This document shows, one piece after another, positions 26,029 to 38,366 of a DNA stretch of 64,000 bases. Location of the stretch: assembly GCA_022818135.1 (NCBI GenBank), contig JAFMSR010000002.1, forward strand, positions 25,836,268-25,900,267, read 5' to 3'. The notes beneath the pieces were generated by a model. That model was given only the letters and a program-made list of their open reading frames with translations, was not told the DNA's origin and made no database searches. Within the stretch, counting starts at the first letter, position 1. The number at the start of each line of letters is the position of its first letter. Both the position numbers and the translations under genes were made by a program. This DNA comes from Saxidomus purpurata. Its lineage: Eukaryota > Mollusca > Bivalvia > Venerida > Veneridae.

Positions 26029-26142
26029 CAAACGTTTCCAACACGTCCGCTTATTATTAAACCGAAACAAGACCGTAATCCAAACATATGCGACATATCG
26101 TGTAACAAATTCACGAACCCATTAAACCTGAGTATTGCTGAG
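26029..26142 (+). CDS. cadherin gene exon 5: N-terminal region
   Basis: ATTCACAG acceptor, GAG/GTAAGT donor, 38 codons. Contains a CDISC cysteine pair and an NLS sequon. Confidence 0.72.
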
Positions 26143-26460
26143 GTAAGTCGTCTTTCTGTATAAATATGCGTTATTTAACAACACTTCTATACTGTAATAT
26201 GCTTGGGTGCATATAAATATATGCCAAGTTGAAAATGTACTGCAAGGATTAGTGAGTGCAGTACAATATTGAAATAAATCCTACATATCTAGGCCTAAAC
26301 AAACATCTTTTAAAAATTGATACATGGCAGCAGTCAGGATTCAAACTTGTACCGTTCGACGGAATCACCTATGAATTCAAGATAAGAACATGATCTGTTG
26401 TATCAAAGTTAAAGATCTGTTAAGACTGATTTGACGAAACGATGATTATATATTTTTCAG

Positions 26461-26544
26461 AATACCACGGTCAACTCGGTTGTTCAGAGGTTCAAATTAT
26501 GCTCAGAAGAAATGAATGTTGATTCTTCATCGATTGCCGTGTCG
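26461..26544 (+). CDS. cadherin gene exon 6: N-terminal region
   Basis: ATTTTTCAG acceptor, TCG/GTAAGG donor, 28 codons (NTTVNSVVQRFKLCSEE onward), phase 0 at both ends. Confidence 0.7.
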
Positions 26545-27241
26545 GTAAGGGAGAATGCCATTTAATGATAAATTCAGGACAAAGGAACGAACATTTCGAA
26601 CGTTTCAGTAAATGAATTTAAATATATGAAACAACTATCCTCCAAACATAGTTTATTTTCAATATTCAATATGTGTTTGGCTGGTTTGACACTTATCGAA
26701 TGACGGTAGCTTTCTCAGGAAATTACAGATAACTGAGATGCTATACGTTGCATGAGTTACCATGATAAATTCCTGTACTTTAATTTCGTTCAACATATGT
26801 TGTGTCACTAAACCCCTCACTGATTGAGGGGTATGAGTTCGAGCACCGCTTCTACCCAGTGCAATTATGTGAGAAAAGTTGCAGTTTCACACTGGGATAG
26901 GAGTCCTAACTATACACTAGTAAATAATTAGCATACGTTGAAAGCAAAGAAAACATCTAAAATGGAACATGGACGTGTGGAAGCACTCAGGGTTCTACCT
27001 GTCTTGTGCAGAAAGGCATTTTTGCGTTACAATACACGTTGAATAAATATTTCACCGTTCTCCATATACCGGTATTTTATTGGAAAATGGAAATTCAATT
27101 ATTGCATAGTTATAATACGAGATACGGGGTAAATATATTATGATTGTCCGTCTGTAGACTATAGATAAAGCTCTGCCATAATTATTATATATTATCGCGA
27201 ATTACACTTAGCAATGAGATCACTTTTGGCTTTGTTTGCAG

Positions 27242-27445
27242 ATATCAGGCATTCTTGGCGAGAGCAACAAAGACAGCATCATTTTAAGGAAAGAACTCGA
27301 CTATGAAAATCGGACGGCCAATTTGAACAGCGCAGTTTCAATAAATAATAACATTGTGCTAAATATAAAAATTATTGTCAAAGACAGTGACGATCTTGGA
27401 GTATCGTTTGCAAACATATTCTATGATTGTCTGGTTCCAGAAAAC
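27242..27445 (+). CDS. cadherin gene exon 7: first diverged cadherin repeat
   Basis: TGTTTGCAG acceptor, AAC/GTAAGT donor, 68 codons. LRKELDYENRT resembles the LDRE motif of a cadherin repeat, and IKIIVKDSDD resembles the following strand with its Asp. The linker (FYDCLVPEN) lacks DxNDxxP. Confidence 0.75.
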
Positions 27446-29147
27446 GTAAGTGTTTGCTTTATAAAGGTCGGATAGAATAAACAAACTGTGCGAGAACTTT
27501 GCTATTTGAATAATGACTGACAATTTGAGAAAGTCTAAATATTTCTAAAGCAAAGAAAGACGACTGTAAGCTTTATCCGTTTAATAATTGGCAAGAAGTG
27601 AACACTTTATATACCCCCTGAACACAAAGTGTTAGTTAAGGGAGGTATACTGGATGCATCATGTCTGTCCGTCCGTCTGAAGACAGAAAGACAGACACTA
27701 AATCTCCCAAACCCCTAGTCAGAATTTGATGATACTTAACAAAAGAGATAAGTACCATGCCTAATTGTGCATGGTCCATGGTTTGGATCACTAGGTCAAA
27801 TGGCGAGGTCACTGGTGCTCAAGATGGTAAATTATTGTGCGCTCTAAATCTCCAATACCCCTGGTCAGAATTTTATGATACTTCACAGGAATGAAAAGTA
27901 CTACGCATAGTTTTGCATGCTCCATGTTTCGGGTCACAAGGTCAAAAGTCAAGGTCACAGGGGCTCGAGATATTAAATATTGCGCGCTCTTTATCTCCAA
28001 AACCCCTGATCAGAATTAAATGATACATCACAGAATTGACAAGACGAAACAGTAATGCAGACATAAAAGACGCCGCCAAAGATGTTTTTCCATTTTAATA
28101 GCTCTCCGTAAAGTGATTAAATAGTTTTTCATACACTGTTATCTACTTGAAATGAGCGAATGTTTTACAGGAGTTGCATAGACGAATTCGTTAATGATCA
28201 TTTGAAATATAAGACATACATCATATTAACTAGTGTCCCTTTGTATCGCACAGAAGCAGTTTTAACTACATTTATTCATAAAATCTAACTTTACATCACA
28301 ATAACATACATTACTTTAGAAGTTATTTCAAGTTATATAAAGAATCTATTAACAAAAATCAAAACATTTCCGCTGAGCTGCGCTTTCCGTTATAGGACCG
28401 CAATAAGACCGTAATGTGAGTCGCATTTTAAACATGTCCGACAGTCTGAGAATGGATTTCTATTTACGAAATTTATATTTCTCTTTATTTATAAGAACGG
28501 TAAATGCTATTCTTTATCAAAATAACTTATATGAATTAAATAAATTATACAAAATATAACACCTGGGGTTATTTTTATTGAATTTATACAGTTGTAAGCA
28601 CTAATTTACATTTCGACTCTTTGAAAAATCTATCCTGGACCAGTGAGATTTTCATCTTGTCATTTTATTTTTCTTATTTTATTGCATGTATTAAGGAGTT
28701 TAGTTTGCGGACATGGTTTTGATTTACTTATCTTTTCTTGAAGTTTGTGTACAATTCAAAGTTCATGTCCTGGAGGCCTCGAATGTAGAACAATTACGTG
28801 TTTAATTTTAATTTTTTAGGAAGCTATTCATAGTCTCGCGTCCATGGATCAAATTTATTTTGCATTCCAAATACTCGACGCCGCCTACTGGCGGCGTCGA
28901 ATAAGTACCATGGCTTCTTATGCATGGTCCAATGATGAAAGCATCAAATCTTACATAAATTTTATATACTGTGTCAGTGCGATGTTCGTTGGGTATTCAT
29001 TACCGTTGGTGATAGTTCTAGTCAATACCGTTGTAGGTACTTATAAAGGGACTTATATTAGTTTAACTTTCTAAAAAGAAAACGTCGAATTGAGTACTGT
29101 TTACGCTATATTCTACGTAATAAACACTCCTTACTATTTATTTGTAG
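27446..29147. mobile_element. intron 7: satellite-like element with a nested insertion
   Basis: From about 27612 (CCCCTGAACACAAAGTGTTA) the intron holds an element with about 130-bp tandem units (TCTCCAAAACCCCTGGTCAG-like, CCATGTTTCGGGTCA, TCAAGGTCACAG). Its tail at 28885-29036 matches the tail of the element at 51200-51850. Between about 28025 and 28885 it is interrupted by other DNA bounded by GACGCCGCC/GGCGGCGTC words. Confidence 0.6.
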
Positions 29148-29235
29148 GAAAAAGGAATAATGCAAAACTGTTCCGTGGTGGCCAAGGACATGGATAAGGG
29201 CATCATGGCTCCAATAAGTTATTCACTGATTTCTG
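29148..29235 (+). CDS. cadherin gene exon 8: start of cadherin repeat
   Basis: TTTGTAG acceptor, donor GTATAAG, phase 0 to 1. Encodes MQNCSVVAKDMDKG, then SYSLIS, the typical VxAxDxDxG, then YSL strand. Confidence 0.78.
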
Positions 29236-30504
29236 GTATAAGCTGTTTGTCTGTACTGTAGATACATTTCGATATTTTTTCTATAACTTAAGAATAAGTT
29301 GAAACGGTAATAATGACAAATTGGGGAAATTTTCCACGGAAACGATTTTGCTGTTTTAAATGCAAATAACGTATATACATGTAATAACATATTGAGTGTT
29401 GCTACAAATATCTGTTTTTGGATGAAAAATCTAAATCAAATGGAAGTTAAACTGTGAATTTCCGGAATCCATCGATATCATCATCCCTTTTTATCTTAGA
29501 AATACAAAACTTGGCATGTTAGAAAAAAGGTATATTACACCAAATTAAGATTCATTATTTATTCAGAAAAAATCCAAGATGTCCGTCAAATATTGAAGAT
29601 GGTTGCCACAAATTCCTCCTTTATACTACAAATTTACTCTTTTTACGGATTTCACATGGACAAAATAAGTAGACATTAAGTACTATGAGGAGTTTATACC
29701 ATGTTAACAAATTTATACTTTTGTATAAGAGATATCAAATGAAATATTACAACTACTGAATATACAGAAACGTATATCATGTTTTTATACAGTTTCAAAT
29801 TGCTGTTCTCATACGAGCGTACATTTTCTTTGAAATAAATGTACTCCTACACAAACCTTTAATTTCTGTTTACTGCAAAGTTCTGCAAGTTCTGCAGTAA
29901 AGCGGGTCATAAAGGGGCAGAATTAAACTTTTTTCAATCAGATTGTTTTGATGTCTCCCAGGGTGAACATGCCAAAAGTCCTGACAGGAGCAGTTGTAGG
30001 GACAGATGCAGATACTATGGAATCCGGATACCACACCCAAACTCTTTAACGAATAGACCCCTTGGTTCTTTTACATGCCCGGTGTATAGCACCAATACAC
30101 GTGACACCACCTCTGTGTTCATCTGTAGATGGGTGGAAGACACTGAAATTTCTGAAATTCACAGTTTCCCGGCCGAGAATCGAACCGGAGAACTCTGGTT
30201 TGTTAGATCAGACGTTAACCATTAAAGCATCGCGCCGTCCTGAAAAATTATTCTGTTGATATTGAAAATATTTAGAGTAGTTTACTAAAACAATAATTAT
30301 TTGTACAACATATATCTCTGAAAGGAAACAAATGTTTTTCTCTCTTTGTGTACAAAAATGTACACATTGGTAATTTGCATTCTGTATCAGATAGAATTGA
30401 AATTTTTTATGTAAGTCTTTGTTCTTAACATGTTGTTCAGTTTAAAATAGAATTACATCTTTTGAAAATATAATAGTATAATAAACTTATATTTTTTGCT
30501 GCAG
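29236..30504. mobile_element. intron 8 with minus-strand tRNA-derived SINE (about 29940-30245)
   Basis: The segment ends in a reversed tRNA-like head (GAGAATCGAACCGGAG, the B-box complement) and has a body with TGGTTCTTTTACATGCC that also occurs in the SINE at 41790-42046. The rest of the intron shows nothing. Confidence 0.55.
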
Positions 30505-30611
30505 TTACACCAAAGGCAACTGGAAAGTTTCAGTTATACCAAAACGGAACTTTAGAACTGAAGGCAGCTCTGGATAGAGAAGAAACACCTGTGTATCAGC
30601 TTTTCATTAAG
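30505..30611 (+). CDS. cadherin gene exon 9: LDRE segment
   Basis: TTGCTGCAG acceptor, AAG/GTGCTG donor. Encodes FQLYQNGTLELKAALDREE, the middle of a cadherin repeat. Phase 1 to 0. Confidence 0.8.
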
Positions 30612-31082
30612 GTGCTGTAAAGTAATGGTTTCATACAAGTATGAGGACATGATACAGAATAACGATTACTGCGAACGTTCTTTACATAAATCATAAGAAA
30701 ATTGCCTTTGTGTTTTTTTTCTGTAAAAAGGAGTGTAATTATGACTGTATAAATGGATCGTAGAATTCAACAGTCTGGAAAAAAATGAATCTATTCTTAT
30801 TAGGGGATACACTTTAAAATGTTTTCAAGGCTTACTTACAGATAAAACAAAGCAAAGTTTCAATCTTAACAAAATCATAACTACCTGATATAAAAATCTG
30901 AAAGGTTATATTTTTAATAGATAACATGATTCATTTTAGTTTCCGAAGCACATGTTAAAACATGTACCTGCAAACCGTCATCTCTTATATTAAAAAAATA
31001 CGATAACGTTTAATTATTTGAAAATGCATGTATACACATATTATAACTTTAAGCCTTTAGTAGTTTTGTTCCACAACTGCAG

Positions 31083-31259
31083 GGGTATCAAACTGATCGA
31101 CCAAATGATAGAGTAAACTACACAACCATGCAAATCACAGTGACGGACGTGAATGATAACCCTCCACATATGACCCAAGGACAATATAATTCTTCGATTG
31201 TAGAAAACAGCCCTATAGGAACGATCGTTTGTCAAGTGTCTGCTACAGATAATGACGAG
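31083..31259 (+). CDS. cadherin gene exon 10: DVNDNPP linker
   Basis: ACTGCAG acceptor, GAG/GTTTGT donor, 59 codons. MQITVTDVNDNPP closes one repeat with a canonical calcium linker. SSIVENSPIGTIVCQVSATD opens the next. Confidence 0.88.
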
Positions 31260-32053
31260 GTTTGTACATCTTTCTAAAATGAAGTTCATGAGACCTCAAA
31301 TTCAAAGAAATGCGCATTACTGTTGTCTGTCTCGGATTTACGTTTATCTGCCGAATCTAAGAACACGAGTACTAACTAGTGGAAGGAAGTCAAAAGCTTA
31401 TGCTAATTTACTGACCGCAATTTCAATGCTGTTCACTGACCGCAATTATTTTACTGTTATTCACTGACCTCAATTTTTCATGTTATGACACAAAAATTAT
31501 AACATGAGGGTAACTGTTTTGCTCTGCCGAGTTCCCGCGAAACAGTTACCCGAAGTGACGGATATTTCCATCTTAACCAAGTATCTCATGGTAGAAACTT
31601 TTTCTTGCATACCGTCTTGCACTTTAAAATAGATATTTAAGTAAAAACTTATCGAAATGATGCATTTTAATATAAAAACAAACGTTATTCAGATGCTGCG
31701 TTTGGGACGTCACATTGTTTATAACGTTACGTCACAAGTAATTCACGCGAGTCGTCTTACATGGGGGGGGGGGGGGTGTAAGATGAGATTTTGCAGCACT
31801 GGTAAAAACTGCAGATATCCCCATCTGGTATGCAAGAAATACCTGTCCCATACTAGTAACTAGTTCCTTAAATTACAGTCAAACCTGTCTTCAGTAAGAT
31901 GCTTGCTTATCTGAGGTAATTACTCGGACAGGTTCAAATTGTATGTATCGAATTGTATTTTTGTCCTAGTAGATCTATTTTGTATATCGGATTAACTAAA
32001 AGATTTCCCTTTGAGTTAATACAGTTTTTCTTATTGCTTGTGTATTCATTTAG
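31260..32053. repeat. intron 10 with foldback-headed repeat (about 31497-31860)
   Basis: Short hairpin GGGTAACTGTTT (31508-31519) with its inverse at 31540-31551, then a tail with GGACGTCA and TTACGTCA and a G-homopolymer at 31763-31776. The sequence is related to 40640-40930 (GCTCTGCCGAGTTCCC-like core, GTTACCCGA, GTGACGGA, AAGTAATTCACG). Confidence 0.7.
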
Positions 32054-32188
32054 GGAGAGAATGCAGAAAACGAATTTTACATTGATAGTAGCAACAAATA
32101 TTTCTACGTCGACAAGAAAACCGGCTTAGTAAAAGTGAAATCGATGATAGATCGAGAGTCAACTGAGAGTAATCCCATTACTTTTCAG
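32054..32188 (+). CDS. cadherin gene exon 11
   Basis: CATTTAG acceptor, CAG/GTAAAA donor, 45 codons. FYVDKKTGLVKVKSMIDRES is the strand plus LDRE-type motif of the repeat begun in exon 10. Confidence 0.82.
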
Positions 32189-32529
32189 GTAAAAAATAAT
32201 TTTTGACTTTGAAGCCATGACTCAACTTACAGTTTATTAAACAGTGAAAGAATCAAAGTCTTTCAGACTTACAAGTTACAATTAAACAAGTACTTGATAT
32301 GCCACGTTCTGTTGTTAATGCAAATTACTAACAAACGTAATTCTTACAGTGTCTTTTAATATGTTAATGAAGTCAAGGATACTATTCATAATTTTCATTT
32401 TATCAATGATTATAAATTCATGTATAACTACTAGTTTATGGTTTAAATTATACAATATATTATCTGATATACAAACAAACTTCCTAGAATAGCAAACAAT
32501 CAAAGAGTATATTAGAGACTTTTAAAATA

Positions 32530-33110
32530 AATTTAGATTTCCACACTTTGCCACAAAGATAAACTATACTATGCAACCACTTACAAATAAAGTTATTACA
32601 TTTGTAGCACCAGGAGAAAAGGTTGAAGGTGTATTTATGACTATATTATGCAAAACTCAAACACTTCACCATCTTCAACTAGGAAATGGAACACAATACT
32701 AAATGTAAACATTAATTTTAACCGGAAATACACATACAAAACTCCATTTACTGTGACAAATGATCCCAAGTTACAATGGTTCCAGTTCGAAATAAATCAC
32801 AGAATCATAGGCACCAATTATTTGTTGTAAAAGATGGGAACGAGGGATGATAGTAGATGTACATTTTGTTACACACAAGCAGAAACAATTCAGCATTTAT
32901 TTGTTGACTGTCAAGTATTAAGTATTTTTTGGGGGGAAGTCAAGAGATTGATAAATAATAAATGTCCAAAATTTAATGTAGATACAAATTGGTCAAGGAT
33001 AGACATTTTATTAGGTAATCAAAACCTCAAGCTAGCTACTGTGTCTGTAATTTTAGCTGTTATATACCATATATATCTATGTAAAATGAAAAAAATCACT
33101 TCCTAGATTG
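32530..33110 (+). pseudogene. LINE 3' fragment (RT C-terminal zinc region)
   Basis: Two adjoining frames spell WFQFEINHRIIGTNYLL, a stop, then SRCTFCYTQAETIQHLF and CQVLSIFWGEV. This is the CxxC, then HLF, C, W pattern of the zf-RVT region at the end of many non-LTR reverse transcriptases. No RT core upstream, so it is a 5'-truncated, dead copy. Confidence 0.7.
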
Positions 33111-34064
33111 CAAACTTTTATTAACCAATTTAACTTCATATAAGGGCAGAGAAACATCAAATTATAAATTCTTTCTACAAAAAGTGGAATGAGTCAATAG
33201 CGTTACTTGGGAACGATGATAGGTGTGTGTGGATGGGTCTTCTTTCACAAATACTGCACTGCTGTCTTTATTGTTTTCACTTAATTTTCTTTTTTTCTAG
33301 TGCTTTTAAGTTTACTGTACTATAGTAACTAAAGATATTTAGTAGTCCGCTACATTGTATGTTACTGTCTCTTACTGGCTTTGTGTCTTTTTTCTTTTTC
33401 TTTTTTCACTATTTTTTGTTTGCATATAAATTATGGAGAGGTTTTAAACTAAGATGGATAACCATGGTAATGTATATAGAAAATATTCTTGAGGGAGTTG
33501 CTACCCTTGATATATTTCACATCAGTTTCACCACAACACGTTTTACAGGTTTAAGGTTGATTAATATTGGTTTATATAGTTTCAAGTCACTATGCTATTA
33601 AAATATAAAAGAATTTCTAGGCATAATGTCATGCATATAAACATACAACTAAATCGCAGAGATTTTGTTTCCTACACTTTTCACCTTACTTTTTTGTTTC
33701 GGAGGACAAGGCTGAAAAGGTCAAATTCAAACAATATATACACAAGAATACCATTGATGCAAAGCATCAAAGGGCGCCGAAAATAGTTTTGTACATGTGT
33801 GGCGTTATATAGCTAAAATTAGCTTTTTGATAAGCAATCATTATTAGTTTGATTTGAATGAAAATTTTTATGAATATTTGCAGAAAACATTTACAATCAT
33901 GGTGGTTTTAAAGCTGAAAAAAAAACGGAAGAAAAATTATTTTAAAAAATTGGGTTTGACCGGGATTCGAACTCCACTCGTAAAATTAGACGGTCGTCAG
34001 GTTACCCACTACACCACGGAGACTGACTTTAAAGCACGTGGTAAAAAATAAGCTCATATTATAA

Positions 34065-35324
34065 TTTTGCAAAGGCAGTGTCTAGAGAACCGGAACCGGT
34101 TCCCTAGACAGCGACCTTAGCGAACCGGAATCGGTTCTCTAGCCTATATCCGTCTATACACTAGCGAACCGGAATTGTTTTACTGCATATATTACAGGTA
34201 ATTGTGATAAGAAAATAGATTATTTAATAATTATAAAGTGAAAACTTCCATTTAAACAAGAAAAATGTGGGATTATCAGTTTATTTGCATTAGTTTTCAA
34301 TGTGTCGATTGTCGAATTGATCTCCTTCGCCTTCCGCACTTCCGGTTTTAATATGATGTGTACGCTGGCGAAATGGTAGTCTACACAATGATCTACCATT
34401 TCGCGGTGAAGCACATGGGACAGGAGGATTAATAGTCGTCGGGTTGTTGCAGAAGTTACGCAGGTGGAAGCTGGCGAAGTTTGACATAGTCTTCATACAG
34501 TCTTCATACAGATAGGTAAAAATGATATAGAAAAATTTAACAATCATCAGTTACTCCATGCCCTACTTGATATAAGAAATGAATTCCGCAGCTGTGGTGT
34601 TCAGCACGTCGTATTTGAGAGCCTCTTCCATTGTCATCAACGTCGATACAAGTTATGCAGACGTCTTAACAAGACCTTGTTGAAACTCCCACTTGACAAA
34701 ATATGGTCACATGGTCCAGAGTTAATGAACAATGACGTTTTAGACAGACGTGATGGTGTGTTTAGAAGAGATGTTGACTTTAAGTTCACCGACAGCATCA
34801 GTCATGCCTTCCTGAACCAGAGGCTCTGAAAACAGTCCTTTTCAGGGCTAAACTGACTCTTAACAGGGTCGACGGGCCATGATCAGAGCTCCTCGTGGTG
34901 TAGCCTGGATGTGACATAATGAAAACGAAAGCAAATGCTTATGAATATTTAGGTTTAATTATTTCTCTCTAGCATATATTACATAAAATCAAAAACATTT
35001 ACAGAAAAATTGTGCTTTCTGTTTCAATGCTATTCATTATGTTATAACTAAACGCTCTCCTTCGTCATTCTGTTATCTCTAATACTAATACTGCGTTAAG
35101 TCTTTCATGTCATAATTTTAGGAAGGATCTCTAAATATTCCTCTTCCGAATTACATATTTAATGATAACAATAATAATCAACATATGCATTGTTTATATA
35201 GCTGTATCAATAAACGTGCCGATAACAACACGCCAAATAATTCGTCCGAATATTAATTCCGGTTCGCTAAGGTCGCTGTCTAGGAAACCGGTTCCGGTTT
35301 TCTAGACACTTCCTTTTGCAAAAC
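34065..35324 (+). mobile_element. 1.26-kb element with about 66-bp terminal inverted repeats
   Basis: Left end from about 34065 (GCAAAGGCAGTGTCTAGAGA, ACCGGAACCGGTT, CTAGACAGCGACCTTAGCGA) is repeated inverted at 35257-35324 with few differences. The ends contain internal palindromes around CCGGAACCGG. The interior holds an SGNH-like fossil and AT-rich DNA, and I see no transposase. It looks like a non-autonomous DNA element or a foldback carrying captured sequence. Confidence 0.8.
34423..34829 (+). pseudogene. SGNH/GDSL-hydrolase-like fragment, frameshifted
   Basis: From 34423, GGLIVVGLLQKLRRW, then KLAKFDIVFIQ, then after a frame change IGKNDIEKFNNHQ and on to a TGA at 34827. GKND matches the block III GxND motif of SGNH hydrolases, and DGVFR near the end sits where DGxH with the catalytic His is expected, the His being absent. 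The frame break coincides with an 11-bp tandem duplication (TCTTCATACAG twice, 34490-34511). In bivalves such domains are often tied to retroelements or recombinase elements. Function here is unlikely. Confidence 0.5.
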
Positions 35325-36744
35325 CGATAAGGGAGAAGTTGTTTTACGTTTTCGTATTTTTCCTAAAAGATATGAAAAGGAACATTACAATTAAACAATT
35401 ACGTTTTAATGAAGGAAATGTGTATAATCAATATTTTAATGTCTATTGCGTATTATTTTGGCATACAGTTAAAACCATTTTTCTTCGCATTCTAATAACC
35501 GCTCCTAGCATGTACTTCCGGAAAAAGTATTCCATAATAGGCCACCGCCGTCATCGGCGGCGCCAATAAATATAACTCACCAAACATGAGATTTAGAATG
35601 AGTGCCAACATGGGTTGTTGTGTATGAATAATTGCCTAGAAGTCCGTACAAAGTTTTCATCTTGAGTATCTAGCAGATTTTGGTCAAACTTAGCGTTATT
35701 TTTCTTTTACCTTGGCACCTTGTATTTAAATTATGTCAAGTGGTCAGTTTGTCCGATTTGAATGATGTATGTGGCAATATTATCTGTCCAGACCATTGCT
35801 TTGAGGAAGTTTGAAATAACTGCATGTTTTAGGACAACTAAAGGATTTGTAGCTTGCAATGCTTTAAGGTTACGATCACATGTGGAACTTGTGTTAGATA
35901 GCAATACTCTGTGTCCAGAGCACCACTTTCTTTAACTTTGATTGTTTATAAGTCCCGGTCAACTTTTGGATTTCTCCCTGGTTGAACTTGCCAACGTTAA
36001 GCCGAGTGACATTTTTACGTTTTATACTTTTTTAACAATTTCAATGTTACAGTACTGTTTGATTATTGCTTTGGACTGCATTGTATGCTTTGTAGAATCA
36101 TGTTAGACTGTTAAGAATTATTATGGTGTATCAAATTTATCTTTAAAATTACATATTTTCTAATTTCTAGACGTCTTTGTACTTGATATAAATATAGGTA
36201 TAGCACACAATAGTGCAGTTTACCGACCGGCGTATGTACAATACTACATTGTATATACAAATGTACGAGTTCATTATGGTTAGCATTTCATTTCATAATG
36301 TTGATGTCTTGCTCTTGAGTTCAAATATAAGATTGAAAACATGTCAAAATGTCTAATTTTAATTTAGAAAATAAAGTGTTAACTTAAATGCATACATAAA
36401 AAAAAAGCATAAATTTTGGTTTTAACTGAATTTTTGTTGTTTAAAAATCCACGTGTAGTTTGATGAACTATTAAGTTACTACAGAGAATATTTAGGAGCA
36501 TGCAAATGTGACGTACGTATACCTGTCGGATAAATGTGAACACAAATGTTTACAACAATTGCATGCGCATGTAGGTAGAGCAATGAAGCGTGTTTAGTCC
36601 TTCAATATACACTGAGTTTACACAATCATGAATTGGATTCTCACTGTAAAATTCGCATACACTTACTGTATGTTTTAGTTGCTTATACATTTCCTTTTTC
36701 CTTGCTTAATATCCGATATTTATTTTATTCTCTTTTGACTGTAG
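35325..36744. other. rest of intron 11, nothing recognised
   Basis: AT-rich, with a short GC-rich palindromic patch (CCGCCG/CGGCGG) near 35540. No coding signal seen. Confidence 0.5.
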
Positions 36745-36903
36745 ATATACGCTGCTTCGGTTTTAAATAAAACCATAAGAAGTAACAAATCCTCGGTCAT
36801 AGTATCGATTTTGGACGAGAATGACAATTCACCAAGATTTACAAATGTGACGACGATTGTAACTATCGACAAAACACACAACATAAGCGTCCCTATCACC
36901 AAG
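36745..36903 (+). CDS. cadherin gene exon 12: DENDNSP linker
   Basis: GACTGTAG acceptor, AAG/GTAATT donor, 53 codons. SSVIVSILDENDNSPRF closes a repeat. NVT and NIS sequons follow. Confidence 0.87.
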
Positions 36904-38172
36904 GTAATTTACCACAATCTTTCAAATTATAGAAAATAATGCATACTTAACTTTTCTATTTTAATTTTCTGTTTCAAGAATTTGTTATCCAGCAATGTAT
37001 TGTATGCCTGCATTTTATTGGAAGGGTATTGTATTAACTCTAATCTTGCTATGTTTAAAAGCGGACTTGTTCATTTTTGTCCGTCGGTCCATCCGTCCGT
37101 CACATAAGATTTCTTCATGAAACTTTGCAATTGAATTGCTTATGTCTAAAAGGCCATGATGCCATCAATTTTGTAGGTCAAGGTAATATTTGACAGAGTT
37201 ATGCCCCTTTTTGTACTTAGATTTTGTCATGAAAACTTAACGTTGGCTATAACTTTGCCATTTCTAAAGATATCTTCATCAACTTTCAAATGACATTGCT
37301 TATGACAAACGGGTCATGATGCCGCCAAATTCTGTAGGTCAAGGTCATAATTGACAGAGTTATGCCCCTTTTTGTACTTAGATTCTGGCTTTAACTTTGC
37401 ATTTCTTTATCAAACTTTCAAATTGTATTGCTTATGACAAAAGGGTCATGATGCCGCAAAATTTTGTAGGTCAAGGTCATATCTGACAAAGTTATACCCC
37501 TTTTTTGTACTTAGATTTTGTCACACAATTATTGGTTAGAGCGTAAGAGGGCGACACAAGTGTTCTACTGAACACCCATCCAGTTCAATTTCGACTGTAC
37601 CATTAATTGTTCAAAGGGGTAATCAATAAAAAGTTACTGATCGAGAAGAGAAGCACAAATCATGATCAGATTGCATGAATATGATCTCACCTGGTCGCAA
37701 AAGCAGATCACTTGTCCCGAGTCGAATAAGAGTAAGCAAACCTTGAAACAGATATGCCAACACCATAAAAATTGGTTCAATATCAAAAAGGCTGAAAATG
37801 ACTTTTCTTCTCTCTCCCTACCCCGTCTAATTAATCATTACAGGCATACTTATAACTTAGCAAATATGTGAATATATCAAAGAAGCATATCCTAAAAACA
37901 CATTTTAAAACTGTAAGTAGCACATTAAGTGAAAAAATAGCTACCAAACCAAATCTCAAAGTTCTATCTAAAACTGAAGTAATTAGTAGTAAAATTAGCT
38001 GTAGTTTCATGGAATCAAAACAGCACAAAAGAGACGTTTCGGTATATGTTTTCCAGGAACAATGCATTTGCTCCATTGCTTTGGCTACATTTAGCTGTTT
38101 TCTTCAATAGAAGAAAATAATCTGCTAGTTGTTTTGCCTCTTAAAGTAAACATGAGTTAATATTCATTCTAG
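36904..38172. repeat. intron 12 with about 140-bp tandem repeat (37080-37530)
   Basis: Starts with CCGTCGGTCCATCCGTCCGTC, then about three diverged units each with GGGTCATGATGCCGCC, GTAGGTCAAGGTCAT, GACAGAGTTATGCCCC and TTTTTGTACTTAGATT. It belongs to a dispersed repeat class related to 9660-10240. Confidence 0.75.
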
Positions 38173-38366
38173 GTGACTGCAACTGATCCTGACAAAGGCG
38201 AAAACGGAACAATTAGATACAGTATTACGAATCCCAATTATCCATTTAATATAGACAGCACAAGTGGTACTGTAATGCTCACTCACTCATTAAATGATGC
38301 GTTTTCTCCATCGTATAATCTCGTCATCAACGCGACTGATCAGTCTGGAAACGTAAATAACAGAAG
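38173..38366 (+). CDS. cadherin gene exon 13
   Basis: ATTCTAG acceptor, donor GTATTT, 64 codons plus 2. VTATDPDKGENGTIRYSI is a canonical mid-repeat calcium segment and NATDQSGN a second. In place of LDRE it has SLNDAFSPSY. Phase 0 to 2. Confidence 0.9.

Noticed and set aside
28820..29036. Possible extra cadherin exon with acceptor and donor
   Set aside because: It would add 217 bases and break phase into exon 8, and its 3' part is the tail of a repeat also found at 51780.
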